Assembly (NCBI GenBank): GCA_018141785.1
Contig: CP073341.1
Coordinates: 3,025,261 to 3,089,260, forward strand
Origin: Candidatus Paraprochloron terpiosi LD05
Lineage (GTDB): Bacteria; Cyanobacteriota; Cyanobacteriia; Cyanobacteriales; Prochloraceae
Length of the DNA stretch: 64,000 nucleotides
Direction of reading: 5' to 3'
Shown here in pieces: positions 18,173 through 28,545 of this stretch. Within the stretch, counting starts at the first letter, position 1. The number at the start of each line of letters is the position of its first letter. The position numbers and the translations under genes were made by a program. Under the pieces are notes generated by a model, which worked only from the letters and a program-made list of their open reading frames with translations, did not search any database and was not told the origin of the DNA.

Positions 18173-18535
18173 ATGAAGCAGACTCGCAAACAACAAATTC
18201 GCCGCCGTCATCAGCGGTTGCGCCGGAAAGTGAGGGGAACAGGCGATCGCCCTCGGTTGGCTGTCTTTCGCTCCAATCAACATATCTACGCCCAGATTAT
18301 CGACGATACCGCTCATCATACCTTAGTGGCTGCCTCAACCCTAGAGCCGGAACTTAAATCGAAAATATCATCTGGGGCCAATTGCGCAGCTTCGGCAGTA
18401 GTAGGCAAGCTTGTGGCGGAGCGCAGTCTGGCACAAGGAATTGCCCAGGTAGTTTTTGATAGAGGAGGCAACCTGTATCACGGTAGGGTCAAAGCCTTGG
18501 CTGAAGCTGCTCGGGCAGCAGGGTTATATTTTTAG
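18173..18535 (+). CDS. rplR: 50S ribosomal protein L18
   Basis: 120 residues, rich in Arg at the N-terminus ([20 protein letters not shown]), with [15 protein letters not shown] and [20 protein letters not shown]. It binds 5S rRNA with L5. A HIP1 octamer lies inside the gene. Confidence 0.98.
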   Translation: MKQTRKQQIRRRHQRLRRKVRGTGDRPRLAVFRSNQHIYAQIIDDTAHHTLVAASTLEPELKSKISSGANCAASAVVGKLVAERSLAQGIAQVVFDRGGNLYHGRVKALAEAARAAGLYF

Positions 18536-18550
18536 CATAAAATAATTATT

Positions 18551-19072
18551 ATGGCAAAAAAGCGTCAAAAAAGTAATAAACAAGAAAAAGAATCAGCTTG
18601 GCAAGAGCGAGTCGTTCAGATTCGTCGGGTCAGTAAGGTTGTCAAAGGCGGAAAAAAATTGAGTTTCCGGGCCATTGTCGTGGTTGGCAATGAAAAAGGT
18701 CAAGTAGGAGTGGGGGTCGGTAAAGCCAGCGATGTCATCGGCGCAGTGCGCAAGGGAGTCGTGGATGGTAAAAAACAATTAATCGACGTTCCTCTGACTA
18801 AATCTAATTCTGTTACCCATATTGCTAATGGCATTGCAGGGGGAGCCAAAGTAATTATCCGACCAGCCTCTCCTGGTACAGGGGTAATTGCAGGGGGAGC
18901 AGTGCGAACTGTATTGGAATTGGCAGGAGTTAAAAATATCTTAGCGAAACAGCTCGGTTCTAATAACCCTTTGAATAACGCCAGAGCAGCCATTAATGCC
19001 TTGGAAGCCTTGCGGACATTTTCCGAAGTGGCACGAGAGAGAGGCATTTCTCTGGAGCAACTCTACGCTTAA
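18551..19072 (+). CDS. rpsE: 30S ribosomal protein S5
   Basis: 173 residues: dsRBD-like N-terminal domain ([38 protein letters not shown]) and C-terminal domain ([36 protein letters not shown]). S5 is needed for decoding accuracy and mRNA unwinding at entry. Confidence 0.98.
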   Translation: MAKKRQKSNKQEKESAWQERVVQIRRVSKVVKGGKKLSFRAIVVVGNEKGQVGVGVGKASDVIGAVRKGVVDGKKQLIDVPLTKSNSVTHIANGIAGGAKVIIRPASPGTGVIAGGAVRTVLELAGVKNILAKQLGSNNPLNNARAAINALEALRTFSEVARERGISLEQLYA

Positions 19073-19091
19073 TCTTTTAGGAGAGACAATT

Positions 19092-19541
19092 ATGAGATTA
19101 CACGAGGCCGCAGGGAAACAAGGCTCCCATAAGCGTCGCCGTCGGGTAGGTCGAGGCATAGCCGCAGGACAGGGAGCTAGTTGCGGCTTTGGGATGCGGG
19201 GTCAAAAATCCCGCTCCGGTACGGGAACCAAGCCAGGATTTGAAGGGGGACAAATGCCCTTGTATCGGCGGGTTCCCAAATTAAAGCACTTCCCCATTAT
19301 CAATCAGAAACATTACACCATTGTTAATGTGGGTAAGCTGGCATCCCTGGCTACCAATACAGAAGTGACTCTAGCATCTTTGCAGGAATTGGGCATTGTC
19401 ACCAGTAACGACGGACCTTTGAAAATTCTCGGTTCCGGGGAGTTAAACGTTTCCCTTCAAATTAAAGCTTCAGCCTTTACTGAGTCAGCGAAACAAAAAA
19501 TTGAAGCTGCTGGAGGAAGTTGGGAGGCGATGGATAGGTGA
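19092..19541 (+). CDS. rplO: 50S ribosomal protein L15
   Basis: 149 residues from ATG 19092, preceded by TAGGAGAG; the earlier in-frame codons overlap rpsE and are not L15-like. The glycine- and arginine-rich N-terminus ([30 protein letters not shown]) threads into 23S rRNA. L30 is absent between S5 and L15, as usual in cyanobacteria. Confidence 0.97.
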   Translation: MRLHEAAGKQGSHKRRRRVGRGIAAGQGASCGFGMRGQKSRSGTGTKPGFEGGQMPLYRRVPKLKHFPIINQKHYTIVNVGKLASLATNTEVTLASLQELGIVTSNDGPLKILGSGELNVSLQIKASAFTESAKQKIEAAGGSWEAMDR

Positions 19542-19633
19542 AATTTTCCCATCTTGGCAATATCATAAGACGTGAGGGTGAAAAGTTTTAAAAATATAAC
19601 TGTTAACCTAGCAACCTATAGAGATAGCCATTT

Positions 19634-20974
19634 ATGGTCGTAAGTCGAGACAAAGCCCCAACGGCTCAAGAAACGTTTATGCAAATGGCACAAGCAGCCG
19701 GATTGAGAGGTCGGTTGCTTGTTACCATCGGTTTGCTCGTTTTAGTCCGCTTTGGAATATTTATTCCCGTACCGGGCATTAACCGACAAGCATTCCAACA
19801 AGGAATCCAAGATTTGCCAGTACTGGGATTTTTGGATATTTTCACCGGAGGCGGTCTTTCTGCTGTAGGCATTTTTGCCTTGGGGATCCTCCCATTTATT
19901 AATGCCTCTATCATTATGCAGCTTTTAACCGCTGCCATTCCTGCACTAGAGGACTTGCAGAAGAATGAAGGGGAAGCGGGAAGGCGCAAAATTTCCCAAA
20001 TTACTCGCTATGTGGCTCTGGGCTGGGGGATAATTCAAAGCACGGGCATCACCATTGGCTTACTGAGTCCCTATGCCAATAATCCCGGAGTGGGGTTTGT
20101 TACAGAAACCGTACTGGCATTAACAGCAGGCTCCATGTTTGTCATGTGGCTGTCAGAATTAATTACGGAACGAGGCATAGGCAATGGTGCTTCCCTCTTT
20201 ATATTTGTGAATATTGTGGCAACATTGCCGAAAACTTTAAGCAATACAATTGAGTTTGCCCAACAAGGGGGTCGGGAAGCAATAGCCCAGGTAACGATTC
20301 TGTTGTTGGTCTTCTTGGTGATGATTGTAGGCATTGTTTTTGTTCAGGAAGGAACCCGACGAATTCCGATTATCTCCGCCAGAAGACAAGTGGCGGGACG
20401 CCTATACCGGGAAAGAAAAAATTATTTGCCACTGCGACTGAATCAAGGGGGGGTAATGCCGATTATTTTCGCCTCTGCTGTCTTGATTTTGCCTTCTTCT
20501 TTAGCAGGTTTCACCCGCAGTGGGGCTGAAGCGAATTCAGGTATCAATGCCCAATTAAATCAAGTATTGAATGAGATAGCTAATGCTCTCAGACCCGGAA
20601 GTTGGGTTTACGTGGTGGTTTACTTGCTGTTAATTGTCTTCTTCAGTTATTTCTACGCCTCCTTGATTGTTAACCCGGTAGATATGTCCCAAAATCTGAA
20701 AAAAATGGGAGCTTCTATTCCAGGAATCCGTCCAGGAAAGGCAACGAGCGAATATTTGGAAGGGGTTATCAATCGGCTCACTTTCTTAGGAGCGATATTT
20801 TTGGGCATTGTGGCTACGGTACCTACCTTTGTGGAAAGTGCCACTGGAGTGACAACTTTTAGAGGTTTGGGGGCTACCTCATTGCTTATTTTAGTTGGTG
20901 TTGCCATTGATACAGCCAAGCAAATTCAAACTTACGTTATATCTCAGCGCTATGAGGGTATGGTTAAACAATAG
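19634..20974 (+). CDS. secY: Protein translocase subunit SecY
   Basis: 446 residues with ten predicted membrane segments, the standard SecY topology. Plug region GGGLSAVGIFALGILPFINAS and the cytosolic loop ERGIGNGASLFIF (about 175-187) are intact, as is the C5 loop around GIRPGKATSEYLEGVI. It is the channel of Sec export in both plasma and thylakoid membranes. 92 bp separate it from rplO. Confidence 0.97.
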   Translation: MVVSRDKAPTAQETFMQMAQAAGLRGRLLVTIGLLVLVRFGIFIPVPGINRQAFQQGIQDLPVLGFLDIFTGGGLSAVGIFALGILPFINASIIMQLLTAAIPALEDLQKNEGEAGRRKISQITRYVALGWGIIQSTGITIGLLSPYANNPGVGFVTETVLALTAGSMFVMWLSELITERGIGNGASLFIFVNIVATLPKTLSNTIEFAQQGGREAIAQVTILLLVFLVMIVGIVFVQEGTRRIPIISARRQVAGRLYRERKNYLPLRLNQGGVMPIIFASAVLILPSSLAGFTRSGAEANSGINAQLNQVLNEIANALRPGSWVYVVVYLLLIVFFSYFYASLIVNPVDMSQNLKKMGASIPGIRPGKATSEYLEGVINRLTFLGAIFLGIVATVPTFVESATGVTTFRGLGATSLLILVGVAIDTAKQIQTYVISQRYEGMVKQ

Positions 20975-21067
20975 CTATTTACTAAGTACCCTGATAACGA
21001 AATCTGAAGCAGTAAATTGAAGGCCAATGTCTTTCTTTAGACTTCATAACGAAAGGAGAATTTTTTC

Positions 21068-21634
21068 GTGAAACGATTAATCTTTTTAGGACCACCCGGG
21101 GCAGGGAAGGGAACACAAGCCAAACTCTTGGCGGATACAACGGGAATTGCTCATATCTCCACTGGGGAAATGTTGCGCTCTGCGATCACCTCGGGGACAA
21201 CTCTTGGCAAAAAGGCTCAAACTTATGTAGACATGGGGGAATTAGTTCCCGATGATTTGCTTCTGGATTTACTTCTGGCCAGGTTGAGAGAATCGGATGC
21301 CAAAAATGGTTGGATTTTAGATGGATTTCCCCGGAATGCCTCCCAAGCTGCTTTTTTGGATAAACTGCTTATTGAAATAAATCAAGCCTGCGATTATGCG
21401 ATTAATTTAGAAGTACCAGAGCGAGTTTTGATGGATCGCTTGCTGGTGAGGGGGCGCAAAGATGACAATCCAGAGACCATTAGGCGTCGTTTAGAGGTCT
21501 ATCACGAACATACTGCACCAGTACTGGATTTTTATCTACAAGAGGGCAATCTTAAGTCAGTAAATGGCGATCGCCCTCTCGAAGAAGTAAATAAATCGTT
21601 GCAAGAAATTGTCAATGGTGATTCAAGAGAATAG
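21068..21634 (+). CDS. adk: Adenylate kinase
   Basis: 188 residues from GTG 21068 with AAAGGAG upstream. P-loop [14 protein letters not shown] at the N-terminus, AMP-binding region around [10 protein letters not shown], and [10 protein letters not shown]. The LID is the short form without zinc cysteines, typical of cyanobacteria. It balances ATP + AMP with 2 ADP. It lies after secY as in most bacteria. Confidence 0.97.
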   Translation: MKRLIFLGPPGAGKGTQAKLLADTTGIAHISTGEMLRSAITSGTTLGKKAQTYVDMGELVPDDLLLDLLLARLRESDAKNGWILDGFPRNASQAAFLDKLLIEINQACDYAINLEVPERVLMDRLLVRGRKDDNPETIRRRLEVYHEHTAPVLDFYLQEGNLKSVNGDRPLEEVNKSLQEIVNGDSRE

Positions 21635-21645
21635 AGGAAAAAAAA

Positions 21646-21873
21646 TTGGCTAAACAAGATTTAATCGAAATGGAAGGAGTGATAACGGAATCCTTACCTA
21701 ATGCAATGTTTCGCGTAGACCTAGACAATGGTTTTAACGTTCTGGCTCATATCGCTGGCAAAATTAGGCGAAATTACATCAAAATTCTACCAGGGGATCG
21801 GGTGAAGGTGGAATTAACTCCCTACGATCTGACTAAGGGGAGAATAACCTATCGGCTGAAAAATAAAAGATAA
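21646..21873 (+). CDS. infA: Translation initiation factor IF-1
   Basis: 75 residues with an S1/OB fold: [40 protein letters not shown] and the end [11 protein letters not shown]. The start is TTG at 21646, fixed by the family N-terminus (M)[10 protein letters not shown] and the AGAGG site before it. IF-1 blocks the A site during initiation. 11 bp after adk. Confidence 0.96.
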   Translation: MAKQDLIEMEGVITESLPNAMFRVDLDNGFNVLAHIAGKIRRNYIKILPGDRVKVELTPYDLTKGRITYRLKNKR

Positions 21874-21987
21874 AATGCGTTCGCCGGTTCCGATAATATC
21901 CAAGACATAAAGACATCATCATAAAGTATGCATTAATGGCTGCCAAGAGAGGAACATGGGAAATTGCCCCAAGTTTTGGCTAATTGG

Positions 21988-22016
21988 TTGACCAAATAGA
22001 TTAAATTTGATATAAT
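21988..22016 (+). promoter_or_regulatory. Internal sigma70-type promoter before rpmJ
   Basis: TTGACC at 21988-21993, exactly 17 bases, TATAAT at 22011-22016, in the 172-bp gap between infA and rpmJ. This near-consensus site would let the rpmJ-rpsM-rpsK-rpoA part be transcribed separately from the upstream cluster. Confidence 0.7.
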
Positions 22017-22045
22017 AGTGGGCTTGCAGTTTACCCAAAAAAGAC

Positions 22046-22159
22046 ATGAAAGTTAGAGCATCAGTGAAAAAAATGTGCGAAAAATGCCGCGTTATACGAA
22101 GGCGCGGTCGAGTGATGGTGATTTGCCCAAACCCCAAGCACAAGCAAAGACAGGGTTAA
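22046..22159 (+). CDS. rpmJ: 50S ribosomal protein L36
   Basis: 37 residues, short but unmistakable: [20 protein letters not shown], then [17 protein letters not shown]. The zinc-binding Cys-Cys-Cys-His set (C11, C14, C27, H32) is complete, so this is the zinc form. It sits in the usual place between infA and rpsM. Confidence 0.97.
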   Translation: MKVRASVKKMCEKCRVIRRRGRVMVICPNPKHKQRQG

Positions 22160-22230
22160 AGAGACGGGAATTTTACGATCTGTAATCGGTATATCGTCGC
22201 AAATACAGAAAAAAAGGGAGAAAAAAAAGC

Positions 22231-22614
22231 GTGGCAAGGATTGCTGGTGTAGACTTACCCCGCGATAAGCGCGTGGAAATAGCCCTAACTTATATCTATG
22301 GTATTGGTTTATCCCGGGCCCAAGAAATATTAGCGAAAACAGGGGTGAACCCGGATACCCGCATTAGGGATTTGTCAGACGAAGATGCTGCTACTTTACG
22401 CTCCTTTGTAGGAGCAAACTATCAAATCGAAGGTGATTTGAGACGTTGGCAAGCAATGAACATTAAGCGTCTATCAGACATCGGTACTTATCGCGGTCGT
22501 CGTCACCGTATGGGGCTACCAGTGCGAGGTCAGCGAACTCGTACTAATGCCCGCACTCGTCGCGGTAGAAGGGTTACGGTTGCAGGTAAGAAAAAAGCAC
22601 CTGCCAAGAAATAA
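22231..22614 (+). CDS. rpsM: 30S ribosomal protein S13
   Basis: 127 residues from GTG 22231, after a purine-rich AAAAGGGAG. Starts (M)[20 protein letters not shown], with the helix-hairpin region and the basic end [20 protein letters not shown] that touches the P-site tRNA. Confidence 0.98.
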   Translation: MARIAGVDLPRDKRVEIALTYIYGIGLSRAQEILAKTGVNPDTRIRDLSDEDAATLRSFVGANYQIEGDLRRWQAMNIKRLSDIGTYRGRRHRMGLPVRGQRTRTNARTRRGRRVTVAGKKKAPAKK

Positions 22615-22679
22615 GCCCTAAAGGTTGGTTATGGCAGTCCCGATTGACCGCCAGTTAGTTAAAACAAAGCATTAGTAAA

Positions 22680-23072
22680 ATGGCTCGCCCAACGAAAAAA
22701 AGCGGTTCAAAAAAGCACAAACGCAACGTTCCTAACGGAATGGCTCACATCAAATCTACTTTCAATAACACCATCGTAACAATTTCTGATTCAAAGGGGG
22801 ATGTTATCTCTTGGGCATCAGCTGGATCCAGCGGATTCAAGGGAGCGAAAAAAGGAACTCCCTTTGCAGCGCAAACCGCAGCAGACAGTGCCGCACGCAG
22901 AGCGATGGAGCAAGGAATGCGTCAGATTGAAGTGATGGTGAGCGGTCCGGGATCAGGTCGAGAGACGGCTATTAGGGCACTTCAAGGATCAGGGCTAGAA
23001 ATTACTCTGATTCGGGATGTTACCCCAATTCCTCACAACGGCTGTCGTCCGCCCAAGCGTCGTCGAGTCTAG
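22680..23072 (+). CDS. rpsK: 30S ribosomal protein S11
   Basis: 130 residues. [40 protein letters not shown] and the end [16 protein letters not shown] are family signatures. S11 forms the mRNA exit region on the platform. S4, which follows in E. coli, is absent here. Confidence 0.98.
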   Translation: MARPTKKSGSKKHKRNVPNGMAHIKSTFNNTIVTISDSKGDVISWASAGSSGFKGAKKGTPFAAQTAADSAARRAMEQGMRQIEVMVSGPGSGRETAIRALQGSGLEITLIRDVTPIPHNGCRPPKRRRV

Positions 23073-23254
23073 TTATTAGACTTCTTGCAGAAGTCAGGGA
23101 ATAGGGTAACAGATAAATCTATTGGGTTCCCTACCCCTGCTCGATGTCAGCATTTGTGCCCTAGCAGGGGGGGATGACTTGGGGGCTAGGGGGGATCATC
23201 GTTACTCTTCCGCGTTGCTGCGTTGACACATGACAAACCAAGGGAGGTCAATCT

Positions 23255-24190
23255 GTGGCGGAGTTTAAAATTGATTGTATAGAATCGAAGACGCAGAAAA
23301 ATCAGAGTCAATATAGCAAATTTATCCTCGAACCTCTCGAACGCGGTCAAGGAATCACTGTGGGCAATGCCTTAAGACGGGTTTTACTGTCGAATCTGGA
23401 AGGGGCAGCAGTGACTGCGATCCGGATAGCAGGAGTGAATCACGAATTTGCCACTATTGATGGAGTACGGGAGGACGTCCTGGAAATAATGTTGAATATG
23501 AAGGAAATAGTCCTCAAAAGCTCGACCCATCAAACTCTCCTCGGTCGTCTGAAGGCTACGGGACAGGGAAAGGTAACGGCAGCTCAGTTTATAGTACCCT
23601 CAGAAGTAGAAATAGTAGATCCAAACCAGTATGTTGCTACTCTGGCTGAAGGGGCAACCCTGGAAATGGAGTTTCACATCGAAAGGGGAAAAGGCTATCG
23701 GGCTATAGAACGGGGTAAAGATGAAAACAGATCCTTGGACTTCCTGCAAATAGATTCTGTCTTTATGCCTGTGACCAAGGTAAAATACAGTGTTGAAGAT
23801 GCCAGGATATACGAAAGTGATGCCAGAGATAGGCTCATTTTAGAGATTTGGACTAATGGCAGTTTACAACCAGAAAACGCTCTTTCTACTGCGGCAGGGA
23901 TTGTTGTGGATTTGTTTAATCCCCTCAAGGAGCTGCATATAGAACCGATTGTAAACAGTTATAGAGACAAGGACGATCCTACTAGCCAGATACTTATTGA
24001 GGAGTTGCAGCTGTCAGTACGGGCATATAACTGTCTGAAACGAGCGCAAATAAACTCTGTGGCCGATCTACTCAATTACAGTCAAGAAGAACTCTTGGAA
24101 ATTAAAAACTTCGGCCTCAAATCAGCCAATGAGGTAATTGAAGCTCTACAAAAGCGTTTGGGTATTACTTTGCCTGAAACAAAATCTTAA
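23255..24190 (+). CDS. rpoA: DNA-directed RNA polymerase subunit alpha
   Basis: 311 residues from GTG 23255 with AGGGAGG upstream. The N-terminal dimerisation domain has [20 protein letters not shown] and [15 protein letters not shown]. The C-terminal domain (about 240-311) has [20 protein letters not shown] and the [14 protein letters not shown] helix that contacts UP-element DNA. The 182-bp gap before it holds a GACTTCT/AGAAGTC inverted repeat (about 23079-23095). Confidence 0.98.
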   Translation: MAEFKIDCIESKTQKNQSQYSKFILEPLERGQGITVGNALRRVLLSNLEGAAVTAIRIAGVNHEFATIDGVREDVLEIMLNMKEIVLKSSTHQTLLGRLKATGQGKVTAAQFIVPSEVEIVDPNQYVATLAEGATLEMEFHIERGKGYRAIERGKDENRSLDFLQIDSVFMPVTKVKYSVEDARIYESDARDRLILEIWTNGSLQPENALSTAAGIVVDLFNPLKELHIEPIVNSYRDKDDPTSQILIEELQLSVRAYNCLKRAQINSVADLLNYSQEELLEIKNFGLKSANEVIEALQKRLGITLPETKS

Positions 24191-24218
24191 TATTGTTCTT
24201 GGATGGAGAAAAATCCCT

Positions 24219-24569
24219 ATGCGTCATAGATGCCGAGTACCCCAATTAGGATTGCCAGCGGACCAACGTCGAGCTTTGCTGAGAACTCTTGCAACACAAA
24301 TAGTTCGTCAGGGTCAAATTAAAACTACTAAAGCCAAGGCTAAGGCTGTGAGAAAGGAAGTAGAAAGAATTATTACTCTGGCCAAAGATGGTTCTTTGGC
24401 AGCAAGACGGAAAGCCTTGGGCTATCTGTACGATAAACAATTGGTACATTCCCTGTTTGCAGCAGCAAAAGAGCGCTATGGGGATCGTCCCGGAGGATAT
24501 ACTAGGGTGGTGCGCACGGTGCGCCGTCGGGGGGATAATGCAGAAATGGCCATCATCGAACTAGTTTGA
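24219..24569 (+). CDS. rplQ: 50S ribosomal protein L17
   Basis: 116 residues from ATG 24219 ([20 protein letters not shown]), the family start; earlier in-frame codons overlap rpo[21 protein letters not shown] and [20 protein letters not shown] are conserved. L17 lies at the tunnel exit. Its TGA overlaps the truA ATG. Confidence 0.97.
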   Translation: MRHRCRVPQLGLPADQRRALLRTLATQIVRQGQIKTTKAKAKAVRKEVERIITLAKDGSLAARRKALGYLYDKQLVHSLFAAAKERYGDRPGGYTRVVRTVRRRGDNAEMAIIELV

Positions 24570-25369
24570 TGTCAAGAGTCGCCCTAGTAATTCAATACTT
24601 AGGGACTCATTTTCATGGCTGGCAACGACAACCAAACCTGCGGACGGTACAAGAAGAAATCGAAAAGACGATCGCCCCTGTAGCAGGACATCCAGTTACT
24701 GTATGTCCTGCGGGGCGTACCGATGCAGGAGTTCATGCAGCAGCTCAAGTAGCTCATTTTGATTATTTTGGTTGTCTACCTGGCGAGCGTTGGGCGTCAA
24801 TCCTCAATGCTCGCCTACCCGAGGACATTCTCATTAGAGGTTCGGCGGAAGTTCCTTTAACCTGGCACGCTCGTTTTTCTGCTAGTTGGCGGCGCTATCG
24901 CTATACCCTCTATACGGACAAGGAACCCAACCTGTTCGTAAAGCCATTTTCTTGGCATTATTATTATGTACCCCTGGATGAGTCTCTTATTAAAGCAGCG
25001 TTAAAACCCTTGCTCGGGAGACATCACTTAGCAGCCTTCCGAAGAGCCAATTCCTCTCGGAGTCATTCTTGGGTTGAGGTGCAAGCAGTAGAATGTTACC
25101 GACGGGGACCATTACTCCATGTAGAAATTCAAGCTAATGGTTTTTTATATGGAATGGTACGACTGTTAGTGGGAACCCTGGTTGAGGTAGGAAGGAGGAG
25201 GCGATCGCCAGCTAGCTTTACCCAACTCTGGGTTGAAGAAAGACGAGAAGAAGTAAAATATTCTGCTCCTGCTAAAGGTTTATGTCTGCTTAGAGTTGGT
25301 TATTCAGAATTTCCCTTTCCGAGTAAAATTTGGTTCAATACTCAACCAATTTTTCAATTAGAAAACTAA
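24569..25369 (+). CDS. truA: tRNA pseudouridine(38-40) synthase TruA
   Basis: 266 residues from ATG 24569, which shares a base with the rplQ stop. Catalytic aspartate in PAGRTDAGVHAAAQV (about 48-62); HARFSASWRRYRY and the late NGFLYGMVRLLVGTLVEVG region are conserved. It isomerises uridines of the tRNA anticodon arm. Placement between rplQ and rplM is typical for cyanobacteria. Confidence 0.96.
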   Translation: MSRVALVIQYLGTHFHGWQRQPNLRTVQEEIEKTIAPVAGHPVTVCPAGRTDAGVHAAAQVAHFDYFGCLPGERWASILNARLPEDILIRGSAEVPLTWHARFSASWRRYRYTLYTDKEPNLFVKPFSWHYYYVPLDESLIKAALKPLLGRHHLAAFRRANSSRSHSWVEVQAVECYRRGPLLHVEIQANGFLYGMVRLLVGTLVEVGRRRRSPASFTQLWVEERREEVKYSAPAKGLCLLRVGYSEFPFPSKIWFNTQPIFQLEN

Positions 25370-25379
25370 GTAAAAACTA

Positions 25380-25835
25380 ATGAATAAAACACCATTGCCA
25401 ACAAAAGAAAATTTAGAACAAAAATGGTACGTGGTAGACGCTGCACAACAGCGTTTGGGACGTTTGTCTTCTGAAATTGCCACCATTCTTAGGGGGAAAA
25501 ATAAGCCCACCTTTACCCCTCACATGAATACGGGGGACTTCGTTATCGTAGTCAACGCAGAAAAAGTAGTTGTCACGGGTAAGAAAGGTCACCAAAAACT
25601 TTACCGCCGTCATTCTGGTAGACCCGGGGGTATGAAAGTAGAAACCTTTGCCCAACTTCAAAAGCGCATTCCAGAAAGAATCATTGAAAAGGCGGTTAAA
25701 GGAATGTTGCCGAAGAATTCTCAAGGACACAAACTATTTACCAAGTTGAAAGTTTACGCAGGACCTAATCATCCCCACGCAGCACAAAAACCTCAAGAGT
25801 TGAAAATAAATACCATTCCAGGAGGAGTTAAATAA
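25380..25835 (+). CDS. rplM: 50S ribosomal protein L13
   Basis: 151 residues. [40 protein letters not shown] and KMLPKN-type [14 protein letters not shown] are present. An early assembly protein of the large subunit. Its stop overlaps the rpsI ATG by one base. Confidence 0.98.
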   Translation: MNKTPLPTKENLEQKWYVVDAAQQRLGRLSSEIATILRGKNKPTFTPHMNTGDFVIVVNAEKVVVTGKKGHQKLYRRHSGRPGGMKVETFAQLQKRIPERIIEKAVKGMLPKNSQGHKLFTKLKVYAGPNHPHAAQKPQELKINTIPGGVK

Positions 25836-26248
25836 TGCAAGCAAAAGAAAATAAGGCTAGGGTAATGTATGGAGGTACGGGCCGCCGGAAATCTGCGGTG
25901 GCAAGAGTAAGCCTTGTTCCCGGTGGCGGAAATATAACTGTTAATGGCAGGTCGGGAGATGACTACTTTAACCGCATTGTTAGTTATGCTAACTCTATTA
26001 AGGCTCCTTTGGAGACTTTGGGGTTAGAAAGTGAGTATGATATTATTGTCAAAGCTCATGGCGGTGGGCTTACTGGTCAAGCGGATGCGGTGAAGCTGGG
26101 AGTAGCGCGAGCTTTGTGTGAACTAGATCCGGAAAATAGGGGACCGTTGAAAACGGAAGGGTACTTAACTCGCGATCCGCGAGCGAAAGAACGTAAAAAG
26201 TATGGTTTGCATAAGGCCCGTAAGGCTCCCCAGTATTCTAAGCGTTAG
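25835..26248 (+). CDS. rpsI: 30S ribosomal protein S9
   Basis: 137 residues. [39 protein letters not shown] and the end [20 protein letters not shown], whose final Lys-Arg touches the P-site tRNA anticodon. It is the last gene of the cluster; rpmE (L31), which often follows, is not here. Confidence 0.98.
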   Translation: MQAKENKARVMYGGTGRRKSAVARVSLVPGGGNITVNGRSGDDYFNRIVSYANSIKAPLETLGLESEYDIIVKAHGGGLTGQADAVKLGVARALCELDPENRGPLKTEGYLTRDPRAKERKKYGLHKARKAPQYSKR

Positions 26249-26267
26249 ATGGACGCTAATTTTTCTT

Positions 26268-26296
26268 ATCCTACGGCATTTTGTTGTAGGATTTTA
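26268..26296 (+). terminator. Possible terminator after rpsI
   Basis: ATCCTAC and GTAGGAT form a 7-bp stem with an 11-base loop, followed by TTTATTG. It is weak in G+C but lies 20 bp after the end of the ribosomal cluster. Confidence 0.45.
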
Positions 26297-26364
26297 TTGA
26301 TAAATAAACTATATATTGAAGCGCTAACCTAGATTTCTTCAACTATGCCAATCAGCAATATTAT

Positions 26365-27168
26365 ATGATTGAAACAGCAACCAAAATACAACCACCTCTT
26401 TTACCTAATCATACTCAACTACCAGAGTCAGATGGTACTTTTGTGAAGAACTTCCAGGAACATCCCCAAACCATCCTCTTAACCGATTCTATCGGCTCCC
26501 TACTCAAACAAATTCATCCAGACGGTCAATATGCTATTGGTCAAGACTGTGGTATTTATTGGCGACAAACAGATCCCCCAGAAAGAGGTGCAGAAGCACC
26601 AGATTGGTTCTATGTCCCCAATGTTCCACCTATGCTAAAGGGTCAAATTCGCCGTTCCTACGTTCTCTGGCAAGAATTAAGACCCCCTTTAATTGCCATT
26701 GAATTAGCTAGTGGTAATGGAACGGAAGAAAGAGATAAAACTCCTTTATCTCTCTCAGAAGAAGGTAAAAGAACTAAACCGGGCAAGTTTTGGGTCTACG
26801 AACAAATGATTCGTATTCCCTATTACGGCATTTACGAAATCAAAACGGGACAATTGGCGGTTTATCACCTGCAAGATTTAACCTATCAACAGTTAAAACC
26901 TAATGACAGGGGTCATTACCTTATTGCCCCTTTAAAGGTAGAATTGGGACTGTGGCGAGGTACTTATCAGAACCAAACTCAATTGTGGTTGCGCTGGTGG
27001 GACGAACAAGGAAATCTTCTACTCATTGGGGAGGAGCGAGTTGAATTGGAAAAGCAACGAACTGCGCAAGAAAAGCAACGAGCTGAAAGAGCGGAACGAC
27101 GCGCTCATCTTTTAGCAGAAAGGCTCAAAGCAATGGGAGTAGATTTAAATGAGGAAGAATTAAAATGA
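26365..27168 (+). CDS. Uma2-family (DUF820) PD-(D/E)XK-fold protein with coiled-coil tail
   Basis: 267 residues. The N-terminal 200 match the Uma2 pattern abundant in cyanobacteria: DGQYAIGQDCGIYW, APDWFYVPNVPP (acidic site) and LIAIELASGNGTEERD, with a YYGIYEIKTGQLAVYHL strand. The tail (about 225-262) is a charged coiled coil (ERVELEKQRTAQEKQRAERA). The fold is nuclease-like, but the cellular role of this huge family is unknown; many copies behave like mobile accessory genes. 116 bp after rpsI. Confidence 0.8.
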   Translation: MIETATKIQPPLLPNHTQLPESDGTFVKNFQEHPQTILLTDSIGSLLKQIHPDGQYAIGQDCGIYWRQTDPPERGAEAPDWFYVPNVPPMLKGQIRRSYVLWQELRPPLIAIELASGNGTEERDKTPLSLSEEGKRTKPGKFWVYEQMIRIPYYGIYEIKTGQLAVYHLQDLTYQQLKPNDRGHYLIAPLKVELGLWRGTYQNQTQLWLRWWDEQGNLLLIGEERVELEKQRTAQEKQRAERAERRAHLLAERLKAMGVDLNEEELK

Positions 27169-27303
27169 GGGAAGAAAACCATCAATTTTCTCCCTTTAAC
27201 AATAACTTTTGCTGATCGTACACAATGGTCAACTCAACAAAATGCAAAGGCCAAGTGGTCTGGAAATGCGATATGATTATGAGCAGATGATCCTAAAAAT
27301 AAA

Positions 27304-28431
27304 ATGCTGGAAAAAGTAGAACTTTATAACTTTAAAAGTCATCAATCTACAAAACTTAGATTGGACGATTCACGCCTACATGCAATAGTAGGGCAAAACA
27401 GTTCTGGTAAAACATCGATTTTAGAAGCCTTGCATGCTTTCAGTCGCCTTGCGCATTTACCATTCAATAGGGTTTTTGGCTATCAAAAATCGCCTGAATT
27501 CATTATGACAGTAGGACAAGAGCAACTGTCTGTGACTGGAAGCGGTTTTTGGGGGTACCAGAATAACAAAAAAAACTGGAAAGCTTCTTACAGCTTTCAA
27601 CGGAAAGGTGGTAATTATTGGTATCCAACAGCAACATGGAATATCGCTCAAAATGAGGGAAGTGTAAAAGGATGGAACGCATCGTTGAAACATGCTCCAG
27701 ATCCCATACCCATAGCTTTGAGATATGCAGTTCATCTCAAGTTAGTAGCTACCATCCTCGCCAAAGCAGCTTACAGTGATGCAGTTACCCCACGAGTTGA
27801 ATTTGATGGTTCAGGTTTAGCACCTACTTTGGACTATCTTCGTGACGAAGCCCTAGACAAATTTCAATTGTTAGAGGAAATGTTGCAACGGATTGTCCCA
27901 GGTGTTCAGAAAGTAGGAATAAGAAGAGCTAGGGTGACAATCAATCGCCAACGCTTAATTGAAGTTGATGGAAAGTCTATCTCATACGAAGAAAGTCAGG
28001 AAATAGCGGGCCAAGAAGTAGTTCTAGATATGAATATAGGTGAGCGGATTCCTCCCCATGCTATTAGTGAAGGAACAATTCTAACCCTGAGATTACTCAC
28101 TGTTTTAGTGAATCCTCATCAACCGAACTTAGTATTACTGGATGATATTGAGCAAGGACTTCATCCCAAAGCGCAACGAGAATTGATTGGTGTTTTCAAG
28201 GAAATTATTCAAGCCAATAAAAATATCCAAATTATTTTTTCTTCTCACTCTCCCTATATTGTGGATGAACTTGTTCCTTCTCAAGTTCATGTATTAAGTA
28301 ACGCTAATTCTGGTTTTACTTGTTCCAAGCGATTGGATGAACATCCAGATGTGGAATGGGCAATACAAACTTTAACTACAGGGGAGTTTTGGGATGCTGA
28401 AGGAGAGGATTGGGTGGTAACTAATGATTGA
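27304..28431 (+). CDS. OLD/RecF-like ABC-type ATPase
   Basis: 375 residues with an SMC/RecF-like split ATPase. Walker A GQNSSGKTSILEAL (about 30-43), an LRLLTVL signature helix near 262, Walker B LVLLDDIEQGLHPKAQ (about 275-290) and switch histidine IIFSSHSPYIVDEL (about 308-321). There is no TOPRIM domain in this chain, so it resembles the ATPase halves of two-gene defence modules where a nuclease partner follows. The next frame, overlapping the stop by 8 bp, is such a partner start but is cut short. Function is inferred from architecture only. Confidence 0.8.
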   Translation: MLEKVELYNFKSHQSTKLRLDDSRLHAIVGQNSSGKTSILEALHAFSRLAHLPFNRVFGYQKSPEFIMTVGQEQLSVTGSGFWGYQNNKKNWKASYSFQRKGGNYWYPTATWNIAQNEGSVKGWNASLKHAPDPIPIALRYAVHLKLVATILAKAAYSDAVTPRVEFDGSGLAPTLDYLRDEALDKFQLLEEMLQRIVPGVQKVGIRRARVTINRQRLIEVDGKSISYEESQEIAGQEVVLDMNIGERIPPHAISEGTILTLRLLTVLVNPHQPNLVLLDDIEQGLHPKAQRELIGVFKEIIQANKNIQIIFSSHSPYIVDELVPSQVHVLSNANSGFTCSKRLDEHPDVEWAIQTLTTGEFWDAEGEDWVVTND

Positions 28432-28540
28432 GTTTATTGTAATTGTGGAAAGTGGAGCAGACGCGGAAACTGCTACTAAATTAGCTGAACGTGTTCTAGT
28501 AGAAAAGATTGATTGGTTAGATAATGAACAGATTCAGTAG
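28424..28540 (+). pseudogene. Truncated partner gene of the OLD-like ATPase
   Basis: ATG 28424 overlaps the ATPase stop by 8 bp and opens MIEFIVIVESGADAETATKL, ending after 38 codons. The start IEFIVIVE-(S/G)-xADxE resembles TOPRIM-like or DUF4276-like partners of such ATPases, which begin with a hydrophobic strand and an acidic turn. The frame stops 6 bp before the end of convergent speD, so the downstream gene has been lost, probably when the speD cluster came to lie here. Confidence 0.5.
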
Positions 28541-28545
28541 TTGTC

